Counted from the stretch's first letter, positions 1 to 7,428 are shown. The stretch: 19,747 bases of DNA from JACKBJ01 sp964549495 (GCA_964549495.1 CAZJWJ010000099.1:1-19747), one strand, 5' to 3'. A program made the numbers and translations. Notes: a model not told the origin generated them from the sequence alone.

Positions 1-389
1 GCGTCCAGGTCGAGCCGGCCCTCGTCCACCAGCTGCATCATCGCCACGGCGGTCAAGGCCTTGGTGGTCGAACCGATGCGGAACTGGCTGTGGATGTCGA
101 CCGGGTCGCTGCGGTCGCGATGCTTGCGCCCGTAGGCCCGCTCGAAGACCATCTCGCCATCGTGCATGACGGCCAGCTGTGCGCCGTGGATGTTCTTGGC
201 GCTCATCTCCTGGATCACGCAAGCCTCGACGCGTTCGGCCGAGTCGGTCTGGGCCCGCGTCGGGGCCGGCGCGTCGTGCACGACCACCGCCAATCCCCCG
301 AGGACCCCCAGCGCGACGAAGATCGCTCTCGCTCTGGCGCCTCGCAGTCCGTGGAAGCACCGGTTGGCTGTGGGTGTCCGAGTTCGCAT
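1..389 (-). CDS. serine hydrolase (class C beta-lactamase-like), 3' end outside window
   Basis: This gene is open at the left edge; only about 129 N-terminal residues are visible. They start with a basic n-region (RGARARA) and a hydrophobic stretch (AIFVALGVLGGLAVVV), then a likely signal cleavage region near APTRAQ, so the product should be exported. Next come a block of the type 'VEACVIQEMSAKNIHGAQLA' and a FRIGSTTK segment, where STTK is the SxxK catalytic motif of serine beta-lactamase/D-Ala-D-Ala carboxypeptidase folds. The ATG at 389 is preceded by GAGGAAGGA about 4 bp upstream, a strong ribosome binding site that fixes the start. The stop codon of the upstream paralogue lies 28 bp away on the same strand, so the two are probably co-transcribed. 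The substrate cannot be named; proteins of this family include esterases and peptidases. The YxN and HxG motifs would lie outside the window. Confidence 0.8.
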   Translation of the reverse strand, partial: MRTRTPTANRCFHGLRGARARAIFVALGVLGGLAVVVHDAPAPTRAQTDSAERVEACVIQEMSAKNIHGAQLAVMHDGEMVFERAYGRKHRDRSDPVDIHSQFRIGSTTKALTAVAMMQLVDEGRLDLD

Positions 390-417
390 GGTCCTTCCTC
401 GTTTCGAAGTCGTGGCC

Positions 418-1734
418 CTAATCTTGCTCGCCTGCCAGCCAAGGCAGATAAAGCCGCGGCGCTGGCGGGTCTCCGGGCATCCGGACGATGGGCACGCGGC
501 CGATTGCGCCCGACGCACCGAAGTCGATCTCCACCAGGCCCACGCGCGGGCCATCGTAGTCCGCCGCGGGCTCGGCGCAAAGCTCGAGGCTCGCGGTCCG
601 GCCGGCTTGCAGCCGCTCGGGCTGGTCGCGCAGCGCCAGATCGACGCCGGCGACCGCTACGAGGTCGAGGCGGAAGCGGCTGCCGGCACCCGCCACCTGG
701 CGGCCGTGGACCCAGATCTGGTAGGCGCCCGGCGTCGAGCGCGCCGGCACGAAGATCCCGCCGCTGGTCGGCGTGGTCAGGCGCTGCACCAGCTCGTCCG
801 GCCAGGCGAAGTCCCCGTCGCCGTTCCGATCCTGCAGCAGGTAGAGCTCGAGGTTGTCGTCGGCTTCCTCGAAGAGCCAGGCGGCCAAGTAGCCCAGCTC
901 GCCCTCCAGCTCGACATCGACCCGGAAGCCGCTGTCGGTCGGATCCTCCGGATCCTCCTGAACGACGGGTTGGTCCTTCCAGCTCAGCGGCTCGACCAGG
1001 CCGTAGGCTCGGATCCGCGGCCGGTCGACATCGAAGGCCGAGCTCCAGTCGAGCCGGCCGCAATCCCGACCCTCCAAATCCAAACGCGCCGGCAGCTGCC
1101 AGTCGGGATGGTGGATGCGCAGCCGGCCACCCTGCAGCTCGACATGCGCCATCCAACGTGCGCCGTAGACATCCTGGATCTCGTAGCTGCCGCTGTATCG
1201 GCCCCAGGTCGCCGGGCCGCCGGCTCCTCCACCCTGCGGCTGCGGCTCGAGCCCGGCCAGTTCGCGCAGCGCGCAGTCGACCGTGCCCTGCATGTTGGCG
1301 TGGCCATTGATCAGCGTGGTCAGCGCGCTGGCATCCCAGGGCTCGGCGAAGCGCAGGTCGGGCACGTAGTCGGTGATGGGCGCGTCCAGGTCGAGCCGGC
1401 CCCGCTCGACCTGCTGCATCACCGCCGCGGCGCCCATCATCTTGGTGGTCGAGTTGATGCGGAAGATGGTATCGGTATCGACGTAGCGCTGCGTGCCCAG
1501 CTGGCGGACACCGAAGGCGCTGGTGTGCGCCAGCGCACCGTCGAGGGCGATGGCCATCGAGGCGCCGGGCAGGTTCTTCTGCTGCATCTCCTGCTGCAGG
1601 CAGGCGTCGACGGCGGCGAAGGGGGGAGACTGGGCTTGCGCCATCGTAGGATCGGCGATGATCACGACCAGGAGGAGGATCGGTACCAGCGCCTGCCGAC
1701 GCGCATGTGCATGGAGGCAAGGTCTCCCGAGCAT
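418..1734 (-). CDS. exported serine-hydrolase-like protein with the catalytic core deleted, PPC-like domain and LPWL tail
   Basis: The product has 438 residues. Domains in order: signal peptide (about 1-34, hydrophobic LVPILLLVVIIA, ending near AQA); the N-terminal part of a beta-lactamase-like fold (about 38-135) with SxxK as S95-T-T-K98; a short segment (about 139-162) that reads like the last strand and helix of such folds (LINGHANMQ); a Gly linker; a small beta domain starting WGRYSGSYEI, as found C-terminal in serine hydrolases; then a PPC-like beta domain around LYLLQDRNGDGDF, resembling the C-terminal domains of secreted subtilases. The tail is RLYLPWLAGEQD. About 200 residues that should carry YxN and HxG are absent between roughly 135 and 140, so the product is probably not a hydrolase. 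The ATG has an upstream GAGGTAGGGA at about 6 bp. The gene is probably transcribed together with its paralogue at 389. It may act as a binding protein or be a decaying gene. Confidence 0.75.
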   Translation of the reverse strand: MLGRPCLHAHARRQALVPILLLVVIIADPTMAQAQSPPFAAVDACLQQEMQQKNLPGASMAIALDGALAHTSAFGVRQLGTQRYVDTDTIFRINSTTKMMGAAAVMQQVERGRLDLDAPITDYVPDLRFAEPWDASALTTLINGHANMQGTVDCALRELAGLEPQPQGGGAGGPATWGRYSGSYEIQDVYGARWMAHVELQGGRLRIHHPDWQLPARLDLEGRDCGRLDWSSAFDVDRPRIRAYGLVEPLSWKDQPVVQEDPEDPTDSGFRVDVELEGELGYLAAWLFEEADDNLELYLLQDRNGDGDFAWPDELVQRLTTPTSGGIFVPARSTPGAYQIWVHGRQVAGAGSRFRLDLVAVAGVDLALRDQPERLQAGRTASLELCAEPAADYDGPRVGLVEIDFGASGAIGRVPIVRMPGDPPAPRLYLPWLAGEQD

Positions 1735-1867
1735 TTGAATCCCTACCTCGTGTGGCTCTACTACCCAAGAAGAGACGTATCGTGGGGAAGATTGATCCCG
1801 AAGTGTGGGCTCGGCAAGCGCCGTGCACCGTCGCGAGGAAGAATCGCCATCGACGTTTCAAGTGGTG

Positions 1868-1896
1868 TTGACCCACGAGTCCGGCGTGCTTACACT
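1868..1896 (+). promoter_or_regulatory. sigma70-like promoter of the MNT antitoxin gene
   Basis: TTGACC at 1868-1873 and TACACT at 1891-1896 are separated by exactly 17 bp. Both are close to the housekeeping consensus. The predicted transcription start near 1903 leaves a leader of about 45 nt before the ATG at 1947. This is the best-formed complete promoter I saw in the window. Confidence 0.55.
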
Positions 1897-1946
1897 CGGA
1901 ATGTAGCGGCGCCACCAGCTCGGGAATGGATAGCGGGTCCTTGACC

Positions 1947-2246
1947 ATGCACACGCCCCTCGAAATCCCAAGATCCCGCATTGCCGAATTGTGCCGACGG
2001 CATCAAGTCGGTCGGCTGGCGCTGTTTGGATCGGTGACACGCCCGGACTTCGGTCCTGACAGTGACGTGGATATCCTGGTCGAATTCGAGCCGGACCACG
2101 TGCCGGGACTTGCATTCTTCACGCTTCAAGCCGAGCTGGCTGAGCTCCTTGGTCGCCCGGTGGATCTCTATACCCCCGCCTGGCTTGGCCCCTCGTTGCG
2201 TGACCGTATTCAGATCGACGAGCAGCTCGTATATGACGCAGCGTGA
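1947..2246 (+). CDS. MntA-type nucleotidyltransferase antitoxin (MNT domain)
   Basis: This is a small nucleotidyltransferase of 99 residues. The polymerase-beta-type active site is complete: LFGSVTR (G28-S29, R32), then D40-V-D42 in SDVDILVEF, and a third acidic residue in PVDLYT (D73). In characterised MntA/HepT systems, the MNT protein neutralises the HEPN RNase toxin by adding AMP to the tyrosine of its RX4HXY motif. I chose the ATG at 1947 because family members begin shortly before the IPRSRIAELCRRH segment. An ATG at 1926 is in frame but has no room for a ribosome binding site. A good promoter lies upstream. The partner toxin, which should follow, survives only as a 42-codon remnant that overlaps the end of this gene. 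Confidence 0.85.
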   Translation: MHTPLEIPRSRIAELCRRHQVGRLALFGSVTRPDFGPDSDVDILVEFEPDHVPGLAFFTLQAELAELLGRPVDLYTPAWLGPSLRDRIQIDEQLVYDAA

Positions 2247-2361
2247 TCGCTTGATCCATGGCTACGACACGGTCGATCTGGATGTGGTTTGGCAGGTGCT
2301 CGTCTCGGACATCCCTGTCTTGCGCGAGGAGTTCGCGCGTATCGTGCCCCCGGGCGAGTAG
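2233..2361 (+). pseudogene. C-terminal remnant of a HEPN (DUF86/HepT-like) toxin
   Basis: This 42-codon frame starts with an ATG 14 nt before the end of the MNT gene and runs to TAG. After the first three residues it reads RDRLIHGYD, then a VDLDVVWQV segment and an acidic C-terminal helix, matching the last third of HepT/DUF86 proteins. The RX4HXY motif, which holds the RNase Arg/His and the tyrosine that MntA modifies, is intact as R-D-R-L-I-H-G-Y. Full-length HepT proteins have roughly 110-140 residues, so the first two or three helices are missing. No HEPN sequence is visible upstream of the MNT gene. The simplest reading is an internal deletion from just after the start codon. Translation as a mini-protein remains possible. 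Confidence 0.65.
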
Positions 2362-2382
2362 CGCCCGACCGATGCATCAAGG

Positions 2383-3540
2383 TCACCGCCAGAGCCAGGG
2401 CAGGAAGCTCCACCCGCGATCTTCCTCGGGGCTCGGGATCGCGGTCGGCGTGGGCTCGGGCGGGGCGTCGGTGGCGGTGGCCGGCGCGGTGGGCAGGGCC
2501 GTCTCGGTGGGGGCTTCGACGGGGCCGGCGCAGCCGATGTAGTCGGTGCTGACGACCATGTCGTCGAACCAGACCTGGTTGGACTGGTCGGCGTCGCCGC
2601 CGGCGATGTAGTGCATGAGCCAGGCTTTGTTCAGCTGCAGCTCGGCGATGTCGCGCCAATGCATGCCGGTCACTTCGAGGGCCTGGACGCCGTCGACCCA
2701 GAAGGCCATGCGGCCGTCGGCCTGGCCTGGGGTGTTCAGCTCGACCATCAGCTCCAGGCAGACCCATCGGCCGCGGGGGATGTGGACCGGCGGATCGGGC
2801 GCGAAGTGGTTGCCCCAGCAGCATTCCAGCCGCTCGCTGCAGGGCATGTCCTTGGCGGCGCAGCCCTCGCAGATCTGGCGGGCGTAGTCGCCGGAGCAGT
2901 AGCCGCCGGAGTCGCAGTTCATGTCCGGGAAGTAGGTGTAGAAGAAGAGCTCGCGCTCGCGGTTGAAGTCCAGCGTGGTGCCGGCGGAGCGATAGCCGTT
3001 GGGCCGGCAGCCGGCGTTGCCGTCGGAGTCCCAGTAGCGGTCGGGCTGGGTGCCGTTGATGGCCAGGAAGTGGTGCACGTACTGATGGTCCTCGGCCAGG
3101 CGGACGCGGGTGCGAAAGTGCAGCTTCTCGTAGCCGGTCAGCCGGCAGCCGGCTCGCTTCTGGCCTTCGCAGGAGCGGTAGGTCAAGGACGCTCCCTGGA
3201 AGCCGGCGCTCTCGGCGGCCGGCATGTGCACCGCCCAGTCACCGCTGTATGCCGCGCCCGGATCGTCGGTCAGGCGGATGCGATCGGGGTTGTTGCTGCC
3301 GTCGGCGCGGCAGCCGTTGCATTCGGTGAAGTCCGAGCCGGCAAACCAGTCCTGCCAGCCCAGATGCCCGTCTTCGAAGTCCTCGCACATCAGCCACTCG
3401 GGCCGCGCCTCGTCGCATTCGCTGAGGGCGGCGCGCAGGGGGGACCGGAGGCCGGCCGAGAGCAGGCCGGCGGCGAAGGCGGTGAGGAAGACCAGCGTGA
3501 GGATGGCGAGCAGGCGGCGGTCGCCTCTGATGTTCTGCAT
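2383..3540 (-). CDS. secreted Cys-rich protein, possibly ConA-like lectin/polysaccharide-lyase fold, PT-rich linker and LPWL tail
   Basis: The product has 385 residues. It begins with an N-terminal signal peptide or anchor (LLAILTLVFLTAFAAGLL), so it is exported. The body is rich in Cys and aromatic residues, with pairs such as CNGC, CEGCAAKDMPC and ECCW that suggest disulphides. Near the end of the body, WVCLELMVELNTPGQ followed by GRMAFWVDG resembles the core strands of PL14-type and other ConA-like sugar-binding or polysaccharide-lyase beta-sandwiches; this is recalled and unverified. It is followed by a PT/PA-rich linker and the terminal FLPWLWR. The start at 3540 is set by AAGGAGGA six bases upstream; an in-frame ATG 48 bases further upstream is less likely. 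It converges with the HEPN remnant and diverges from the oxygenase gene. Its function is unknown; carbohydrate binding or cleavage is a guess. Confidence 0.75.
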   Translation of the reverse strand: MQNIRGDRRLLAILTLVFLTAFAAGLLSAGLRSPLRAALSECDEARPEWLMCEDFEDGHLGWQDWFAGSDFTECNGCRADGSNNPDRIRLTDDPGAAYSGDWAVHMPAAESAGFQGASLTYRSCEGQKRAGCRLTGYEKLHFRTRVRLAEDHQYVHHFLAINGTQPDRYWDSDGNAGCRPNGYRSAGTTLDFNRERELFFYTYFPDMNCDSGGYCSGDYARQICEGCAAKDMPCSERLECCWGNHFAPDPPVHIPRGRWVCLELMVELNTPGQADGRMAFWVDGVQALEVTGMHWRDIAELQLNKAWLMHYIAGGDADQSNQVWFDDMVVSTDYIGCAGPVEAPTETALPTAPATATDAPPEPTPTAIPSPEEDRGWSFLPWLWR

Positions 3541-3588
3541 GGATATTCCTCCTTGGCCGGTTGCGGGCTGGCCTGGCCAGTGTACCAT

Positions 3589-3618
3589 GGTCGCGACATC
3601 GAGCCAGCGGTCGCGACC
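3589..3618. promoter_or_regulatory. paired palindromic sites in a divergent intergenic region
   Basis: GGTCGCGAC occurs at 3589-3597 and again at 3609-3617, spaced 20 bp centre to centre (about two helical turns). Each copy contains the palindrome GTCGCGAC, and the second extends to GGTCGCGACC. The pair lies in the 113-bp gap between the divergent genes starting at 3540 and 3654, where an operator for one or both genes would be expected. Binding by a regulator is inferred. Confidence 0.35.
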
Positions 3619-3653
3619 CGCCGGTCCGACCGATGCCCGTGCGAGGAGCCCCC

Positions 3654-4529
3654 ATGGCCCGCCGCAGCTTCGAGGCCGAGATCCGCAGCCTGGACCCCGA
3701 GCGGGACCACCTGCGAATCGTCTACCTGAACACCTACCACGAGTTTCCTTGGGACATGACGCGCTCGCTGGAGCTGGCGCTCTTCCGGACCTTCGCCGTG
3801 CCCAGCATCGCGGGCCTGCTCGAGCGGACCGGGGAGTTCACCGGGCGGGCCCAGAAGCGCTATGACGACACGGACCTGATCCTGACCGAGATCCTGGAGG
3901 ACGGCTACGACGGGCCGCGCGGCCGAGCGGCCATCCGGCGGATGAACCGCCTGCACGGGCGCTTCGACATCTCCAACGAAGACTACCTCTACGTGCTCTC
4001 GACCTTCGTCTTCGAACCGGTGCGCTGGATCGATCGCTTCGGCTGGCGGCCGATGACACGGAATGGGCAACTTGCCCAGTACTGGTACTGGCGCGAGGTC
4101 GGCCGGCGAATGGGCATCCGCGACATCCCCGGCAGCTACGAGGCCTTCGAGCGCTACAACCGCGACTTCGAGGCCGAGCACTTCGGTTACGGGCCGGCCA
4201 ACGAGGCCGTCAGCCGCGCGGTGCGGCGCATGTTCCTGGGCTGGATCCTACCCCGCTGGCTGCACCCGCTGGGCCAGCCCTTCGTCCATGCCATCCTCGA
4301 CCCGCCGCTCCTGGCCGCGGTCGGCTTTCCCGAGCCAGGTCCGACCTTGCGGCGTCTGGTGACCGGTGGCCTGCGCGCCCGGGCTCGGCTGGTCCGCCAG
4401 CTACCGGAGCGGCGTCGGCCGCGACTGCGCACGCAGCTGCGGCGGCGCGAGACCTATCCGGAGGGCTATCGGATCGAGAGCCTGGGGCCGGCCGACGTGC
4501 CGCCGGATCCACGGCGACCCGAGCCTTGA
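3654..4529 (+). CDS. MpaB-like oxygenase (DUF2236-type)
   Basis: The product has 291 residues. The region RRMNRLHGRFDISNEDYLY (about 95-113), then VFEPVRWIDRFGWRPMT, closely follows the pattern of the fungal MpaB family: an R-[IM]-N-x-L-H motif, an ISN-[DE]-D-x-L-Y motif and an EP-x-RWI-x-R segment. MpaB takes part in oxidative cleavage of a farnesyl chain in mycophenolic acid biosynthesis. Related bacterial proteins are haem-type oxygenases such as latex-clearing protein. H101 in RLHGRF is a likely metal or haem ligand (inferred). There is no signal peptide; one hydrophobic segment lies near 219-230 (MFLGWILPRWL). The ATG at 3654 has GAGGAG about 7 bases upstream; upstream in-frame starts would give a low-complexity extension. 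The C-terminus is basic and Arg-rich. The substrate is unknown and no neighbouring pathway suggests one. Confidence 0.75.
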   Translation: MARRSFEAEIRSLDPERDHLRIVYLNTYHEFPWDMTRSLELALFRTFAVPSIAGLLERTGEFTGRAQKRYDDTDLILTEILEDGYDGPRGRAAIRRMNRLHGRFDISNEDYLYVLSTFVFEPVRWIDRFGWRPMTRNGQLAQYWYWREVGRRMGIRDIPGSYEAFERYNRDFEAEHFGYGPANEAVSRAVRRMFLGWILPRWLHPLGQPFVHAILDPPLLAAVGFPEPGPTLRRLVTGGLRARARLVRQLPERRRPRLRTQLRRRETYPEGYRIESLGPADVPPDPRRPEP

Positions 4530-4531
4530 GC

Positions 4532-4553
4532 GTCCGGTTCGACACGACCGGAC
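4532..4553. terminator. hairpin between convergent genes
   Basis: Perfect 7-bp arms GTCCGGT and ACCGGAC flank an 8-nt loop, 3 bp after the oxygenase stop codon and within the short convergent gap to the hydrolase stop at 4618. There is no T-tract, so intrinsic termination is uncertain. It could act as a 3' end hairpin for either transcript. Confidence 0.4.
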
Positions 4554-4617
4554 CCGTAGGGCGTGCTGGACCGCCTCTCCAACGCGAGAGTCGGCTGCAC
4601 ACCGGCCGGCAGGCTCG

Positions 4618-6096
4618 TTAGCGAGTGGCGACCCAGTCCCGAGCCAGCAGGGGCAGCCAGATCGTCGACGCGTCGGGTCCCGGTTCCGGCCGATCGTCCG
4701 GCGCGCGGGTCGGGTCGGTGCCGGCCAGGAACTCCTCGAGGTTGCTGGCGCCGTCGCCGTCGTAGTCGTCCTCGGGCAGGACGTGTAGCAGGTTGCGCAG
4801 GTCGTCGTCGGGATCGTGGCCGAGGATGCGATGCTCGAAGCGGTCGCCCAGGCCGTCCTCGTCGGCGTCCAGCCAGGCGTCGGGCATGTCGGGAAAGGCG
4901 TCGCGGGCGTTGGCGATGAGGTCGCCGTCGCGGTCCTGGCCGGCGATGCGGCCACGCAGCAGCAGGCTCCAGAAGTCGTCGATGTCGTAGAGGTCCTGGC
5001 GCGATCGCGTCTCGGGGTCGGGCGGGAGCGTGCGGCCGGTCTGGCGCAGGACGACCAGGCCCAGGGCGCGGCTGACGTAGAGGTGCTGCTTGCCGGCCCC
5101 GCGGGCGCTGGCGATCAGGCTCCCGCCGCTGCCGGGCGCACTTGAGTCCAGCCACCAGGTGAGGCCGTAGCCGGCGCGCACGGGCGATCCGGTGACGCAT
5201 TGGTTCAGGCCGCTGCCCGAGATGATGCGCTGCTCGCCCCAGAGCCCTCCCTGGCGCATCAGCTCGCCGAACTGGACCCACTGGCGGGCGGTGAAGCGGG
5301 CGCCGGAGGGCAGGTGGGCGTCGCCCGATGCACTGTAGCGCCAGTCATCGGGCTGGGAGTCGATGGGCGAGAGGATGCGCGGCAACAGGTAGTCCCGCAC
5401 CGGGTCGGGCTTGTCGCCGCCGATGCCGGCCGCGCGCAGCTTGCGGCGCATCAGCTCGCCAAAGACCTGGTAGGGCGTCGGGCCGTAGCGGAAGCGGGTG
5501 CCGGGCGGGTCGAGCAGCGGGGACTGGATGGCCACGGCATAGTCCGTGACGCCCTGTCCGTGGTCGGCGTCGATGCCGCTGGTCAGGCTGAGCAGCTGGC
5601 GCAGGGTGATCTCGGCCTTGTCGGTGCCGGCCCACTCGGTGATGGTCTCCGAAACGCGCTCGTCGAAGCTGGCGATCAGCCCGTCGTCGATCATGGCCGC
5701 GGCCACCGGGCCCCAGAAGCTCTTGGTGCCGCTGGCCAGGAACCAGGACTGGTCGGGGCCGGCCAGCGGATAGTGGTCGGTGGGGTAGTCCTCGAAGACG
5801 ATCCGACCGTCTTGCATCACCAGCATCGAGGCGCCATCGGCCTTGGCGCTGAACTCGGCCGCCAGGCGCAGGTTCTCGGCGGTGAGCTCGACCGGCGATC
5901 CGCCGCCTTGGGCATGGGCGATGGTCGAGCCGCGAAAGGGGAAGAGCGTGAGAAGCAGTGTGACCGTGAGGGTCGCGAAGTGGATCGAGCGGCCGTGGAA
6001 GCGCAATGGGCCGGCGGGTCGCCGAGCGGCCCCGGGGGATGACCAGATCGCGGGTTGCCGACGCGTCTCTCGTCCGCTTTCACAGAGCTGGTTCAC
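4618..6096 (-). CDS. exported serine hydrolase (beta-lactamase-like) with Ca-binding repeats and LPLLAR tail
   Basis: The product has 492 residues. A basic N-terminus of about 38 residues precedes a hydrophobic segment (ATLTVTLLLTLFPF) and AHAQ, consistent with export. The hydrolase domain (about 70-380) has SxxK as S122-G-T-K125, LLSLTSGID typical of the fold, RYGPTPYQVFGE at the position of YxN (Pro replaces Asn, as I recall from a subfamily of these proteins), and GAGKQHLYV near the HxG position. Then come Asp-rich segments: DRDGD, DADEDGLGD in a type 3 thrombospondin-like arrangement, and DYDGDGASNLEEF, which is EF-hand/dockerin-like. These probably bind calcium. The end is TIWLPLLARDWVATR. 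The start is GTG, supported by AGGGAG upstream. The substrate is unknown; esterase, amidase or peptidase activity is possible. Confidence 0.85.
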   Translation of the reverse strand: MNQLCESGRETRRQPAIWSSPGAARRPAGPLRFHGRSIHFATLTVTLLLTLFPFRGSTIAHAQGGGSPVELTAENLRLAAEFSAKADGASMLVMQDGRIVFEDYPTDHYPLAGPDQSWFLASGTKSFWGPVAAAMIDDGLIASFDERVSETITEWAGTDKAEITLRQLLSLTSGIDADHGQGVTDYAVAIQSPLLDPPGTRFRYGPTPYQVFGELMRRKLRAAGIGGDKPDPVRDYLLPRILSPIDSQPDDWRYSASGDAHLPSGARFTARQWVQFGELMRQGGLWGEQRIISGSGLNQCVTGSPVRAGYGLTWWLDSSAPGSGGSLIASARGAGKQHLYVSRALGLVVLRQTGRTLPPDPETRSRQDLYDIDDFWSLLLRGRIAGQDRDGDLIANARDAFPDMPDAWLDADEDGLGDRFEHRILGHDPDDDLRNLLHVLPEDDYDGDGASNLEEFLAGTDPTRAPDDRPEPGPDASTIWLPLLARDWVATR

Positions 6097-6164
6097 GTCG
6101 ATGCTCCCTGGCTGGCGCTGGTCGATCGGGCCTCTTCCCGCGGTCGAAGTCTACACGGGACGAG

Positions 6165-6200
6165 GCGCGCCGGCCTGCCGGATCGGACAGGCCGGCGCGC
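6165..6200 (-). terminator. strong GC hairpin between the IH-repeat gene and the serine hydrolase gene
   Basis: The 13-nt arms GCGCGCCGGCCTG and CAGGCCGGCGCGC are perfectly complementary around a 10-nt loop. The hairpin lies 110 bp downstream of the stop at 6310 and upstream of the GTG at 6096, all on the minus strand. A terminator for the 7830-6310 operon is the natural reading. There is no T-run on either side, so it may instead be a processing hairpin or a protein site. Confidence 0.5.
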
Positions 6201-6309
6201 TGGGTACAACGCGGCTCGGCGGATGGGGTTAGGACGCGGTCTCGGGCTGGGTGCTCAGCGTGCCTCCGCGACGGGCGCTCGACCGGGACGGGATTCCGGC
6301 ATCGAGGGC

Positions 6310-7272
6310 CTAGATCTGCCCGCTGTGCAGGCGGTGGATGAGCCTCCCGATCGAGCGGCTGCCGTCCTCGTGCTGAAGCAGATCGGACAGGACCTCCGGG
6401 CTGACGTCGTGGATGCTCAGCTGGATGTAGTCACGCGGCTGCAGGTCCTCGTAGCCGGCCTCCTCGAGCAAGGCCTTCCAGGCGGCGAGGTCCTCCAGCG
6501 AGACGTCGTGGATGCCCATCTCGCGCAGGCTGGAGGCGGGGATGGGTCCCAGGGCCTCGACCACGGCGTTGGCGTAGTCGGCGTCGATGCCGTGGATGCT
6601 CAATTCGATCAGCTGCTTGGCCTCGACCTCGGGCAGCAGCTGGCGCAGTCGGGCCACGAAGTCGGGCTCGACGCCGTGGATGCGCATCTGCACCAGGTCG
6701 CGCGGGGACTCGGGGCGCAGGCCGGCTTCGACGAGGGCCTCGATGTAGCGCGGATTGACGTCGTGGATGCGCATGGCGTGCAGCTGAGCCGGGCCGGGAT
6801 CGGCGATGTCGAGGGCGGACAGGGCTTCGCGCAGCTCGCTCTCGCGCATGTCCCAGCCGCGCTCGAAGCGTTGGCGGGGCCGGCCGCGCCGGCGATGGGA
6901 TCGGGCGGAGCGCTCGTGATGCTCGGCCGCCTGGCGCAGGTGCTGGGCCATCTCGTGATGGCGGTGCTGCTCCTGCTGCATCATGTTGTGCAGGTGCTCG
7001 GCTTGCTCGTGAGCGCTTTCGGGAACGTGGATGTCGTGGCCGGATGGGTGCGCGGGCGGGGTGGGGGGCGTGGGCGGCGTCGGCGGGGTTGGGGGTGTCG
7101 GCGCGACGGGTGGTACCGGCGGGACGGGTGGGATGGGCTCGGTGGGGTGGTCGGAAACGCTGCCGGCCACCGGGGCGATGGCGCGCAGCGCGTCCATGCG
7201 CTGCTCGGCTTCCTCGACGTCGATGTCGCCGGCGGCGAGGAGCTCGAGGATGTGGAGTCGGGACTCGGCCAT
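6310..7272 (-). CDS. SHOCT-like N-terminus, Pro-rich linker and five IH-motif repeats
   Basis: The product has 320 residues. Residues about 4-30 (LHILELLAAGDIDVEEAEQR) form a SHOCT-like helical hairpin, the short oligomerisation-type segment found in DUF2089-linked and envelope-stress proteins. A PPV/PPT-repeat linker follows (about 46-75), then a His/Gln/Glu-rich helical stretch (about 85-125) and a basic patch (SHRRRGRPRQR). The C-terminal half holds five copies of an IH[DG][VI] motif with I at residues 169, 198, 226, 254 and 287, spaced 28-33 residues apart. Related repeats of the type 'xxIHGVTPEYIxxL' occur in proteins of several phyla without a firm function. No signal peptide or membrane segment is seen. 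The ATG at 7272 has AAGGA upstream; the in-frame TTG at 7281 sits directly on that site. It lies downstream of the DUF2089 gene and is probably in the same transcript. A protein-protein interaction role is likely. Confidence 0.7.
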   Translation of the reverse strand: MAESRLHILELLAAGDIDVEEAEQRMDALRAIAPVAGSVSDHPTEPIPPVPPVPPVAPTPPTPPTPPTPPTPPAHPSGHDIHVPESAHEQAEHLHNMMQQEQHRHHEMAQHLRQAAEHHERSARSHRRRGRPRQRFERGWDMRESELREALSALDIADPGPAQLHAMRIHDVNPRYIEALVEAGLRPESPRDLVQMRIHGVEPDFVARLRQLLPEVEAKQLIELSIHGIDADYANAVVEALGPIPASSLREMGIHDVSLEDLAAWKALLEEAGYEDLQPRDYIQLSIHDVSPEVLSDLLQHEDGSRSIGRLIHRLHSGQI

Positions 7273-7428
7273 GGGGTTCAATCCTTGTTCTTTCCGATCG
7301 CGACCAGGCGCGGTCGGGGTAGACGGCCGGCAGGCGGCCGTCGGAGGGGTGGGCGATGGGCTGGGTTCGGCGAGCGGGGATCGTGGGTGGTGCCGGTAGG
7401 CGTAGGCCGGGCGCGCGCGTCGATCGGT

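Noticed and set aside
166..1944. Long open frames on the plus strand (592 codons) and in another minus-strand frame (215-1981) at the left end
   Set aside because: Both overlap the two serine-hydrolase genes, which have signal peptides, ribosome binding sites and recognisable motifs. The alternative frames have none.
4618..6096. Active-site loss in the 4618-6096 hydrolase because YxN reads YGP
   Set aside because: A YGP form at this place occurs, as I recall, in a subfamily of these hydrolases, and the other motifs are present, so I do not call it inactive.
7040..7140. GGC/GGT-rich minisatellite-like repeat
   Set aside because: It is explained as the coding sequence for the PPV/PPT linker of the IH-repeat protein.
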